Shown: positions 16,704 through 23,652 of the stretch, in pieces
Layout of the letters: every line of letters starts with the position of its first letter
How positions within the stretch are numbered: position 1 is the stretch's first letter
NCBI GenBank assembly: GCA_003023405.1
Contig: PXST01000051.1
Location: forward strand, 48,356-81,852
Length of the DNA stretch: 33,497 bases
Direction of reading: 5' to 3'
DNA from: Halobacteriales archaeon SW_8_68_21
GTDB lineage: Archaea; Halobacteriota; Halobacteria; Halobacteriales; Haloferacaceae
Notes under the pieces: generated by a model
The model's input: the letters and a program-made list of their open reading frames with translations, nothing else
Told to the model about the DNA's origin: nothing
The model's database searches: none
Translations under genes and position numbers: made by a program

Positions 16704-16723
16704 CCGGTCGCATCGTGGACCGG
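16704..16723 (-). terminator. Intercistronic stem-loop after the binding-protein gene
   Basis: On the minus strand CCGGTC-N8-GACCGG forms a 6-bp GC-rich hairpin starting 2 bp after the binding-protein stop codon, with ATTTC beyond. Comparable hairpins after bacterial malE protect the binding-protein mRNA and reduce distal expression. That role here is inference by analogy. Confidence 0.4.
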
Positions 16724-16725
16724 AG

Positions 16726-18003
16726 TTAGTTGGAGACCGCGTCGACGAAGCCCTGCGTGGCGGCGTCGACGTTGTACGGTCCGGAGAACTCGCTGGAGAC
16801 CACGTCGTTCAGCGCCGTCATCGTCTCCGAGGGGACGCCCAGCCCGTGCTGGAGGTTCGGCGGACGCTCCTCGGCGTCGGCGAAGTCCTCCTGCGTCTCC
16901 TGGAGGAACGGACCGAACTCGCTCATGTCGACGTCGGTTCGCGTCGGGATCGAGCCCTTATACTGGTTGAACGCGACCTGCGCCGCCTCGCTGCCGACGA
17001 ACGTCATGAACTGGTCCGTCACGTCCGACGTCGGGTTGTCGGACGGATAGAGGAACGAGTCGAAGTGGAGCATGTACATGCCCTCCGAGCCGGGGTACGT
17101 CTTGAAGCCCCAGTCCTCGTCGTAGCTGAAGTCCTCGGCGTTCCGGTAGGCACCGGCCGCCCAGTTCCCCTGATGGATGAAGGCGGCGTTGCCCTCGATG
17201 ATGTTCTGGTTGGACTCCGTGAGTCCGATCGACGAGGCGTCGTCGTTGATGTAGTTCCCGAGGATCTCGGCGAGTGACTCGAAGGTCGCGCGGACGGCCT
17301 CCTCGTCCGGGCTCCCGTCGAGGAAGTTCATGTACGCCTCGTACCCTTCCTGCCCGAGCATCGTCGAGGAGAACAGCTGGGTCGTCGTCCAAGTGCCGCT
17401 CGCGCCGTGGGTCATCGGAATCGCGTCGGTCTCGTTTTGTACCGTCTCCAGCGCGTCGATGAGCGCGGACACGCTCGTCAGGGAGTCGGGATCGACGCCC
17501 GCCTCCTCGACGACCGAGGTGTTGTAGAACATACAGTTCAGCCGGTGGGAACCGAGCGGAACCGCGCGGTACGCGTCGTTGCGCTGGTGGAGATCGACGG
17601 CCTCTTGCACCATCACGTCCTCGAAGCTCTCTTCATCCCACACGTTACCGACGTCACCCAGGACGCCCTCGTACTGCTGGAGGTTCGGGCCGGGCCAGCC
17701 GGCGAACGCGCTCGGCGGCTCGTTGTTCTGGAGCCGGTTCGCGACGACCGCGTCGAGGTTCTGGTTACCGCCGCCACCGATCGGGTTGAACTCGTGTTCG
17801 ATGTCGGGGTACTCCTCCTCGAAGGCCTCGACGAGCGCTTCCACAGCCGTCGCGCCGTCGCCGCCGGTCCACGCGTGAAGGACCTCAAGGGTGCTTCCGC
17901 TCCCGCCATCGCCGCCGGAACACCCGGCGAGACCCGCGAGGGTCGCCGCCCCGGTCGCTCCGACGAAGTGTCGCCGCGATAACCGCTTGTCTTGGTCTGT
18001 CAT
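16726..18003 (-). CDS. Extracellular sugar-binding lipoprotein of ABC importer
   Basis: This 425-residue protein is the solute-binding component of the importer. The N-terminus has a twin-arginine motif (SRRHFVG), a hydrophobic stretch and the lipobox LAGC. It is therefore a Tat-exported lipoprotein, the common haloarchaeal arrangement, anchored through Cys28. The mature part is a family 1 (MalE/UgpB-like) binding protein, as in LEVLHAWTGGDGATAVEALVEAFEEEYPDIE and NAAFIHQGNWAAGAY. The sugar is uncertain; the closest haloarchaeal analogues in memory are glucose or other CUT1 importers. It is the promoter-proximal gene of the four-gene minus-strand operon. No transcriptional regulator is adjacent within the window. 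Confidence 0.93.
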   Translation of the reverse strand: MTDQDKRLSRRHFVGATGAATLAGLAGCSGGDGGSGSTLEVLHAWTGGDGATAVEALVEAFEEEYPDIEHEFNPIGGGGNQNLDAVVANRLQNNEPPSAFAGWPGPNLQQYEGVLGDVGNVWDEESFEDVMVQEAVDLHQRNDAYRAVPLGSHRLNCMFYNTSVVEEAGVDPDSLTSVSALIDALETVQNETDAIPMTHGASGTWTTTQLFSSTMLGQEGYEAYMNFLDGSPDEEAVRATFESLAEILGNYINDDASSIGLTESNQNIIEGNAAFIHQGNWAAGAYRNAEDFSYDEDWGFKTYPGSEGMYMLHFDSFLYPSDNPTSDVTDQFMTFVGSEAAQVAFNQYKGSIPTRTDVDMSEFGPFLQETQEDFADAEERPPNLQHGLGVPSETMTALNDVVSSEFSGPYNVDAATQGFVDAVSN

Positions 18004-18031
18004 GGTACTTCACAGTAGAAAACGGACGATT

Positions 18032-18047
18032 GCCATATATACTTACT
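18032..18047 (-). promoter_or_regulatory. Promoter of the sugar ABC operon
   Basis: The minus strand reads AAGTATATATGGC, a strong TATA box centred near 18038, about 35 bp before the ATG at 18003. This predicts a short leader of roughly 8-10 nt rather than a fully leaderless message. The flanks (18001-18065) are unusually AT-rich for this chromosome. Confidence 0.6.
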
Positions 18048-18143
18048 CATTACTTCAGAACAATTTCTGAAACGCCATCGACCCGCATCACCCGGCTGTA
18101 CCCCTCCGATCTCTCTTTTCGGCCCGCGTCGAGTTCGGTGTAT

Positions 18144-18253
18144 GTCGACGCCGGATCGAGGGAAACACTGCGGTCGAGCCCGAAGAAATCGACGCCGGAC
18201 TCGGGGGGATCTCGACGCTAGACTCGGGGGAATCTCGACGCCGGACCGACGGG
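18144..18253 (+). repeat. Short tandem repeats of 23-24 bp
   Basis: Three contiguous imperfect units start with TCGACGC at 18189, 18212 and 18235 (consensus TCGACGCCGGACTCGGGGG then AATC/GATC). A further related copy begins at 18144 (GTCGACGCCGGATCGAGGG). They occupy the interval between the sugar operon promoter and the DUF4013 gene. No open reading frame with haloarchaeal character runs through them. The region 18048-18143 shows nothing else recognisable. Confidence 0.65.
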
Positions 18254-18283
18254 CATACTACGGTCCGGCGGATGGGCACACGC

Positions 18284-18958
18284 ATGCGCCCTTCGATCGC
18301 CGCGGTCACGTACCCGGTCGCTGGCGACACCGGGGAGCGGCCGCTCCTCGCCGTCTGGCTGCTCCTCGCGCTGTCGGTCGTCGTGCCCGTCCTCCCGGCG
18401 GTGCCGGTCGTCGGCTACCTCGTCCGCGCGCTGGCCGCCAGCGAACGCGGCGACCCACTCCCGCCCTTCCTCGCCGACTGGCGGACGCTCCTCCGCCGGT
18501 CGCTCGGCGGACTGATCGTCTGTTTGGCGTTCCTCGGGGTTCCGTTCGCCACCCTCCTCGTGACCGTCTACGGTGTCGTCACGCTGGAACCCGGCGCGAA
18601 CGCGCCGGTCGGGCGCATCCTCGCGGGCTCGACCGTCGTCCTCTTTATCGGACTCATCGGGACGTACCTCGCGCCGGTGTCCCTGACGGCGTACGGTCGC
18701 GACGGCTCTCTCAGACGGGCGTTCTCCCCGGAGACGCTCCGGCCGGTGGCCGGTCACGCCGCCTACTTCTTCGGCTGGACGCTCGGGTTCACCGCGCTCG
18801 TCGTCACGGTCGGTACCGCCGGCGCGCTGTCCACCCTCTCGCGGATCGGGCCGCTCGCCGGCACCTTCGCCCTCGCCTACGGACTCCTCGTGACGGCGTA
18901 CCTCTGGGGTCGCGCCGTCGAGCGCGCGAGACGGCGACGAGGGGCCGCGAGGAACTGA
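18284..18958 (+). CDS. DUF4013 family membrane protein
   Basis: The product has 224 residues and about five to six hydrophobic segments (near 18-45, 75-100, 112-135, 155-180 and 185-205). The pattern SIAAVTYPVAGDTGERPLLAVWLLL at the start, then VPVVGYLVRALAASERGDPLPPFLADWRTLLRRSLGG, is the DUF4013 signature. Members are small-molecule-unassigned membrane proteins common in archaea and bacteria. I prefer ATG 18284 to the in-frame ATG at 18272: family members begin a few residues before the Y-P motif, and TATA-like GCATACTAC (18253-18261) is about 27 bp before 18284. The RFC-like gene follows after 52 bp. Confidence 0.8.
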   Translation: MRPSIAAVTYPVAGDTGERPLLAVWLLLALSVVVPVLPAVPVVGYLVRALAASERGDPLPPFLADWRTLLRRSLGGLIVCLAFLGVPFATLLVTVYGVVTLEPGANAPVGRILAGSTVVLFIGLIGTYLAPVSLTAYGRDGSLRRAFSPETLRPVAGHAAYFFGWTLGFTALVVTVGTAGALSTLSRIGPLAGTFALAYGLLVTAYLWGRAVERARRRRGAARN

Positions 18959-19010
18959 GGCGACGCCGTGACCGACCGATTCTTGACCGCGCGGTCCCGA
19001 CGTGCCGGTA

Positions 19011-20060
19011 ATGCAGGGACCGCTCTGGACGGACACGCACGCGCCGGACCTCGACGAGATCCGGCAGGACGAGGCCCGCGACCGCCTGCGCCGGGCCGTC
19101 GACGAGCCGATGAACCTCGTCGTTCAGGGACCGCCGGGCGTCGGGAAGACGGCGGCGGCCCGGGCACTCGCCGACGCCTCCCACGCGGATCCGGAGGCCG
19201 ACCTGATCGAGATCAACGTCGCCGACTTCTTCGGCCGGACAAAAAAAGAGATCCGGACCGACCCGCGGTTCGAGGGGTTCCTCGAAGGACGGAGTCGGAT
19301 GGCGAAACGCGACATGATAAACCGCGTGCTGAAGGAGTCCGCGTCGTACGCGCCGATGTCCGGCGAGTACAAGACGGTCCTTTTGGACAACGCAGAGGCG
19401 ATCCGCGAGGACTTCCAGCAGGCGCTGCGCCGCGTGATGGAAAAACACCACCGGACCACGCAGTTCGTGATCGCAACCCGCCAGCCCTCGAAGCTCATTG
19501 CGCCGATCCAGTCGCGCTGTTTCCCCGTCCGCGTCCGCTCGCCGACGACCGACGAGACGATCGACGTCCTCGAAACGATCTGTGACCGCGAGGGCATCGA
19601 CCACGAGAGCGACGGCTTGGAGTTCGTCGCCAGCGCGGCGGGCGGCGACCTCCGCGAGGCGGTCCTCTCCGCGCAGGCGACCGCGGTCGAGGGCGACGAG
19701 ATCACCATGTCGGCGGCCTACGAGACGCTCGGCGAGGTCGGCGACGACGACGCGCTTCGCGAGGCGCTCACCGACGCCCGCGACGGCGACCTCAAAGACG
19801 CGCGGTCGACCCTCGACGACCTCCTCGATGAGGGGTACGACGGGCAGGAACTGCTCCGCGAGACGCTCCGGGTCGCCCGCGCCGGCTCCGAGTACGGCGG
19901 CGACGACCTCGCGCGGCTCCACGCGCTCGCCGGCGAGGCCGACCTCGACCTCTCCGACGGCCTCGACGACACGACCCACCTCGTCCACCTGCTCGCGGCG
20001 TGGGCGGCGGGGCGGACCCAGCTTTCGCCCCCGCTGCGAGACGCGGAGGCGACCGCGTGA
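19011..20060 (+). CDS. rfcC: Replication factor C small-subunit-like AAA+ ATPase (haloarchaeal RfcC type)
   Basis: The 349-residue protein is a clamp-loader-family AAA+ ATPase, expected to take part in loading PCNA. Walker A is GPPGVGKT (40-47). The sensor/SRC region (FVIATRQPSKLIAPIQSRCFP) is the RFC small-subunit SRC motif. The Walker B is LLDNAE (D126-N127-A128-E129) where canonical RFC has DEAD, so the catalytic glutamate position is Asn. A helical C-terminal collar domain follows (~215-349). Haloarchaea have a second, divergent RFC small subunit and this fits it; the rfcC symbol is from memory. The start at ATG 19011 has TATA-like GATTCTTGACC about 30 bp upstream. The stop overlaps the next start (GTGA). 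Confidence 0.85.
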   Translation: MQGPLWTDTHAPDLDEIRQDEARDRLRRAVDEPMNLVVQGPPGVGKTAAARALADASHADPEADLIEINVADFFGRTKKEIRTDPRFEGFLEGRSRMAKRDMINRVLKESASYAPMSGEYKTVLLDNAEAIREDFQQALRRVMEKHHRTTQFVIATRQPSKLIAPIQSRCFPVRVRSPTTDETIDVLETICDREGIDHESDGLEFVASAAGGDLREAVLSAQATAVEGDEITMSAAYETLGEVGDDDALREALTDARDGDLKDARSTLDDLLDEGYDGQELLRETLRVARAGSEYGGDDLARLHALAGEADLDLSDGLDDTTHLVHLLAAWAAGRTQLSPPLRDAEATA

Positions 20061-20710
20061 GCCGAGACGATGCCGTGACCCGAGCGCCGCCGCTCTCCCG
20101 GCTCCTCCCGTTTCCCGTCGTCGACGCGGCGTGGGATCTGGCGCTCGTCCCGGCGCTCGCCGGGGCCGTCGCGCTCCCGTTCCTCCCGCCGGTCGGGGTC
20201 GCGCTCGTCGCGCTCGCGTTCGGCGTCCTCTGGTTCCACCGCGATCCGGAGCGGAGCCCGCCGACGGGCGACGAGGCGGTCCTCTCCCCGGCCGACGGCA
20301 CCGTCTCCGTGGTGCGCGAGGAGGGGTCGCGGCTCCGCGTCGGCGTGTTCATGAACGTCACCGACGTCCACGTCAACCGCGCGCCGCTCGCCGGCGAGGT
20401 CCGCGAGGTGCGCCACCGCCCCGGCGCGAACCGCCCGGCGTTCGACAAGGAGTCGGACCGCAACGAGCAGGTGGCGATCGATTTCGGCGAGTACGAGCTG
20501 CTCGTCATCGCCGGCTGGTTCGCCCGCCGGATTCACCCGTCGGTCGAGGCGGGCGACCGCGTTGAGCGCGGCGACCGCGTCGGCCACGTCTCGTTCGGCT
20601 CGCGTGCGGACGTGGTGTTGCCCGCAGACGTGACCCGCGACGACCTGCTTGTCGCCGAGGGCGACGGCGTCCGCGCGGGCGAGACGATCATCGCGGAACA
20701 GTCCGACTGA
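20057..20710 (+). CDS. pssD: Archaetidylserine decarboxylase (protein-sorting system PssD type)
   Basis: This 217-residue pyruvoyl enzyme converts archaetidylserine to archaetidylethanolamine. Two hydrophobic segments (~15-60) anchor it to the membrane. SPADGTVSVV, FMNVTDVHVNRAP and NEQVAIDF are the conserved PSD motifs. The self-cleavage site is FGS-R at Ser182, inside GHVSFGSRADVVLP. Haloarchaeal relatives are annotated as protein-sorting-system decarboxylases because the lipid product is needed for archaeosortase-dependent lipid attachment of S-layer glycoprotein; that link is knowledge of the family. The GTG start overlaps the stop of the RFC-like gene (GTGA), so the two are cotranscribed and coupled. 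A GTG five codons on is an alternative. Confidence 0.9.
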   Translation: MSRDDAVTRAPPLSRLLPFPVVDAAWDLALVPALAGAVALPFLPPVGVALVALAFGVLWFHRDPERSPPTGDEAVLSPADGTVSVVREEGSRLRVGVFMNVTDVHVNRAPLAGEVREVRHRPGANRPAFDKESDRNEQVAIDFGEYELLVIAGWFARRIHPSVEAGDRVERGDRVGHVSFGSRADVVLPADVTRDDLLVAEGDGVRAGETIIAEQSD

Positions 20711-20712
20711 GC

Positions 20713-20803
20713 GTACTCGCGGGGGGACCCCGCCGAGAGTACCCGCGATCCGGTCTGGACCCTCGTCGACCGGAGCCCGGATCGCGGGGTACGCTTTTGT
20801 TTC
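20713..20803 (+). terminator. Tandem hairpins plus T-rich tract: terminator of rfcC-pssD, promoter of the next gene
   Basis: Two nested inverted repeats follow the pssD stop. The first pairs GTACTC..GCGGGG (from 20713) with CCCCGC..GAGAGTAC (to 20742). The second pairs GTACCCGCGATCCGG (20739-20753) with CCGGATCGCGGGGTAC (20777-20792), a 15-bp stem with one bulge. The T-rich GCTTTTGTTTCG follows at once (20793-20804). The same T-rich stretch sits about 28 bp before the ATG at 20826 and can act as its TATA element. Confidence 0.55.
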
Positions 20804-20825
20804 GCGGCGATGACATCTCGTGTGT

Positions 20826-21476
20826 ATGCCCGAAGAGACCATCCACGAGGAGAAGCGGTCGCGGACGCGACAGGCACTGGCCACCTACTTCCGGCGTATC
20901 GCCCGAGCACTCGGTCGGGGGGAGCCGGTTCCGGTCGATGACGCCGGGACGGTGACGGTCGATCCCACCGCCGAGCCCGACGTCGAGGTCGAACTCGAAC
21001 GCGAGGACGGAACGGTCCAGTTCGAGGTGGAGATGGAGTTCGAGGAGTCCGAGACAGAGGTCGACGAGGACGCGGCCGCGAGCAATGCGAGCTTCGAGCT
21101 GTACGCGGACAGCGCCGACCAGCACCGGTGGCGGCTGATCCACGACAACGGGAACATCATCGCCGACGGGAGCGAGGGGTACGCGGACAAACGCGACGCC
21201 CGCTCCGGGATCGAGAGCGTCCAGCGGAACGCGCCGGGCGCGCACGTCGTCGATGTCTCGCGCGACGAGGAAGCCCCCGACGATGGCGGCAGCGACGCCA
21301 CCTTCGAGCTGTACGCGGACAGCGCCGACCAGTTCCGCTGGCGGCTCCGCCATGACAACGGCAACATCGTTGCCGACGGCGGACAGGGGTACGCCTCCAA
21401 ACAGAAGGCGAAACAGGGGCTCCGGAGCGTGAAAACGAACGCGCCCGGGGCGGCCGTCGAGGAGACCAACGGGTAA
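20826..21476 (+). CDS. HVO_2922-type protein: amphi-Trp domain and two DUF1508 repeats
   Basis: The product has 216 residues. An N-terminal amphi-Trp-like region (~1-80, with alternating acidic/hydrophobic FEVEMEFEESE) is followed by two DUF1508 (YegP) repeats at roughly 90-140 and 160-210. Each has FELYADSADQ..RWRL..DNGNI.ADG..GY..K..A..G..SV..NAPGA, the small beta-hairpin/helix fold. Similar proteins are annotated as the HVO_2922 family and are abundant cytosolic proteins of unknown function in haloarchaea. The two repeats share a perfect 30-bp DNA match (21093-21122 and 21303-21332). ATG 20826 is favoured over GTG 20820 by the promoter spacing. Confidence 0.85.
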   Translation: MPEETIHEEKRSRTRQALATYFRRIARALGRGEPVPVDDAGTVTVDPTAEPDVEVELEREDGTVQFEVEMEFEESETEVDEDAAASNASFELYADSADQHRWRLIHDNGNIIADGSEGYADKRDARSGIESVQRNAPGAHVVDVSRDEEAPDDGGSDATFELYADSADQFRWRLRHDNGNIVADGGQGYASKQKAKQGLRSVKTNAPGAAVEETNG

Positions 21477-21566
21477 CTCCTCGCCCCGCGGCGGGCCGAT
21501 CGACCCAGTGTCGGCCGACCGCGGACCGCACCGCTTATTCGCCGGCCCTCACTACCTCTCGCCGAC

Positions 21567-22739
21567 ATGGACGCGCTCGACGCAAAGTACCCGTTCTTCG
21601 CGAGCGCCCGCGAGGCGGTCGCGGCGGCTGCGGTGTCGCTGCCGGAGCTCGTCGCGGCCGACGCCCCCGCCGTCAAGCGCGCGCGCGAACGGGTCGAACG
21701 CGCACTCCTCGAGGGGACGGTCGCCTCCGAGAGCGGCGCGTTCCCCGGCGAGTCGGCGTACGACACGCAGGCGGAGCTGCTCTCGTACCCCATCGCGCGG
21801 ATTCTCGTCTCCCTGCTCGACTCCGACCCCGCCATCGAGAAGTACGCCGCCGCGGAGGCGGCGACCGCGATGGAGCGGGTCCGCCGCGACCTAGAGACCG
21901 ACGACGAGCTGCGGTCGGTGTCGTCCGCGTCGGTCACGCTTGCCGACCTACTCGCCGAGTTCGACCTCGCCGACGCCGTCTCGCCCGACGAGCGCGCCCC
22001 GACCGGTACCGGTCGCGGTGTCGCGGGCGGCGCGGCGACCGGCGGAGGCGGTCCCGGCCGCGACCCGAGCCACCACCGGATCGATGTCGGGCCGTACCTC
22101 CGGCTCACCTCGCCCGACTGGGGCGACTCGTGGCGGCTCGTTAACCGCGCGCTCGCCGACGGCGCGGTGCGTGTCTCGCGCGACGAACTCATCGTCGCGC
22201 TGGAGGCCGCCGTCGAGGACCGCGTCGCCGAGGGGCTCCCCTTCGAGCTGGCGGCGGACGAGGGGATCGGTGCGGCGCTCGAACCGCGCGTCGCCGACCT
22301 CAGGCGGCTGCTCTCCGAGCGGACGTACGCGGAGCCGCCCGAAGTCGTCGCGCGCGACCTGTTCCCGCCGTGTATGACCAACCTCATCGAGAAGGCCGAG
22401 CGCGACGCCGCGCTCTCGTCGGCCGAGTCGTTCGCGCTGATGGCGTTCCTCGTCGGCATCGGTATGACACCCGACGAGGTCGTCGCCTTCTGTGCGGACA
22501 CCAGCCTCGACGCCGAAGGGATCCGCTACCAGACCGAGTACCTGACCGACGACCGGGGGACCCAGTACCCGCCGCCGACCTGCGAGACCCTCGCGAACTA
22601 CGGGATCTGTCACAACGAGGACGACCACATGCAGGTCGCGGCCGACCCGCTCTCGTACTACGAGAAGCGGGTGGCCGCGGCCGAGGAGGTGACCGACTGG
22701 CGGGCCGGGCGCGAGACGGACGACGCGACCGAGGCGTGA
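21567..22739 (+). CDS. priL: DNA primase large subunit PriL
   Basis: PriL pairs with catalytic PriS to make RNA/DNA primers at replication forks. The 390-residue protein has an N-terminal helical PriS-binding domain (LLSYPIARILVSLL near residue 75). An acidic/Gly-rich haloarchaeal linker follows (~150-170). The C-terminal 4Fe-4S domain has four cysteines in the expected positions: C269 (FPPCM), C309 (AFCAD), C339 (PTCET) and C348 (GICHN), followed by HMQVAADPLSYY. A CGCTTATTCG element about 31 bp upstream supports ATG 21567. The gene is monocistronic as far as can be seen. Confidence 0.95.
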   Translation: MDALDAKYPFFASAREAVAAAAVSLPELVAADAPAVKRARERVERALLEGTVASESGAFPGESAYDTQAELLSYPIARILVSLLDSDPAIEKYAAAEAATAMERVRRDLETDDELRSVSSASVTLADLLAEFDLADAVSPDERAPTGTGRGVAGGAATGGGGPGRDPSHHRIDVGPYLRLTSPDWGDSWRLVNRALADGAVRVSRDELIVALEAAVEDRVAEGLPFELAADEGIGAALEPRVADLRRLLSERTYAEPPEVVARDLFPPCMTNLIEKAERDAALSSAESFALMAFLVGIGMTPDEVVAFCADTSLDAEGIRYQTEYLTDDRGTQYPPPTCETLANYGICHNEDDHMQVAADPLSYYEKRVAAAEEVTDWRAGRETDDATEA

Positions 22740-22790
22740 CGCTGACGCGCCGCCGCGACCGCTGATACCGGAGAGAACGGAGCGGAGCGT

Positions 22791-23006
22791 CTACGACTCG
22801 TCGTCCGCGCGTATCAGGTACGTTCCGACGCCGGCCATCAGGAGGACGAATCCGGCCAAGAGCACGACGAGCGCGAACGCGCCCGCCTCCGGGAGGACGG
22901 TCGATCCGCCGAAGGCGACCCCGATGCTGACCAGCCCGACGATGAACACCGCGGCCGCCGCCAGCGAAACGGTGATCTGCCGACGGAGTTCCGCGTCGAT
23001 TTCCAT
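22791..23006 (-). CDS. Small two-helix membrane protein, unknown function
   Basis: This 71-residue protein has a short charged N-terminus (MEIDAELRRQ) and two hydrophobic helices (about 12-33 and 42-64) separated by GGSTVLPEAG. The end is charged (RADDES). The arrangement matches small conserved haloarchaeal membrane proteins annotated only as DUFs. The strong minus-strand T-run element CTTTTTTAGC, centred near 23032, is about 26 bp before its ATG, supporting a real leaderless gene. No function can be assigned. Confidence 0.75.
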   Translation of the reverse strand: MEIDAELRRQITVSLAAAAVFIVGLVSIGVAFGGSTVLPEAGAFALVVLLAGFVLLMAGVGTYLIRADDES

Positions 23007-23073
23007 GCTCGCGGCTTTCCGTCGCCGCTAAAAAAGGACTTCGATGGGCACGCTGTCCGCCTCCCTCACTTCG

Positions 23074-23304
23074 TCAGGTGTGTGATGTCCCGCCGCAGGC
23101 TGTACCTGCGCGGGACGCCGACCGTTCCGGACACTCGCCACACAGCACTCGATCGTGGTCCCGGTCGGTCTGCTTCTCCAGCAGCAAGACGTCCGTGAGC
23201 CGAAACACCGACTCGCACCGATCACAGTTCGCCCTGTCGCCGCCGACCTTCGTCGACTCTTCGTTCCCGCGATCGGCACACAGGCTCGCGGACGCAGTTT
23301 TCAC
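23074..23304 (-). CDS. Possible small zinc-ribbon protein
   Basis: This candidate of 76 residues starts at GTG. It has paired cysteines CDRC (27-30) and CGEC (55-58) separated by 24 residues, the spacing of a treble-clef or zinc-ribbon domain, plus extra Cys at 9 and 69. It lies just downstream of the rpl12 gene on the same strand. The T-rich element between them (ATTTTTATCGG at 23320-23330) is only about 22 bp from the GTG, so the true start may differ slightly. The C-terminal tail (after ~60) is low quality. I regard it as probable but short; no family was recognised. Confidence 0.45.
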   Translation of the reverse strand: MKTASASLCADRGNEESTKVGGDRANCDRCESVFRLTDVLLLEKQTDRDHDRVLCGECPERSASRAGTACGGTSHT

Positions 23305-23375
23305 TCGGGACGGCGATGTCCGATAAAAATCGAGCGGTGGGTCGGTGCGGTCGAGTTCCCGGCGGTCCTCCGGCG

Positions 23376-23636
23376 TTAGCCGAAGAGCTCGCCGAGGCCC
23401 TCGCCGCCGTCGCCTTCGTCCTCGTCGTCGTCGTCGGCCGCTTCCTCGGCGGCGTCGGCCTCGTCTTCCTCGTCGTCGTCGGTCTCGTCGGCGGACGCGT
23501 CGGCGTCGGCGGCGAGCGCCTTGACGCGGGACTCCTCGACATCGACGCCGGCGGCTTCCAGCACGCCGGTGACGTTGTCTTCGTTGATCTCTTCGCCAGT
23601 CTCGTTCAGGATGAGCGCAGCGTAAACGTATTCCAT
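23376..23636 (-). CDS. rpl12: Ribosomal protein P1/L12, apparently missing part of its N-terminal domain
   Basis: P1 dimers bind P0 to form the ribosomal stalk that recruits translation GTPases. The ends are typical: [20 protein letters not shown] at the start, [12 protein letters not shown] through helix 3, and the GTPase-recruiting tail GEGLGELFG. Haloarchaeal P1 normally continues ...RVKALVAALEDVDIEEA, then an Ala-rich segment before the acidic hinge, for about 110-115 residues in all. Here residue 41 (Leu) goes directly into [16 protein letters not shown], giving only 86 residues. The frame is intact and the start has a GAGGT ribosome-binding site about 10 nt upstream. This is the third gene of the stalk operon, 16 bp after rpl10. 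No second rpl12 is in the window. Confidence 0.93.
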   Translation of the reverse strand: MEYVYAALILNETGEEINEDNVTGVLEAAGVDVEESRVKALAADADASADETDDDEEDEADAAEEAADDDDEDEGDGGEGLGELFG

Positions 23637-23652
23637 TGGTGTGTACCTCGTG

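Noticed and set aside
20885..22501. Ser/Arg-rich minus-strand frame opposite the DUF1508 gene and priL
   Set aside because: It crosses two genes and their intergenic promoter, has a composition unlike haloarchaeal proteins (Ser/Arg-rich, few acidic residues), and no motif.
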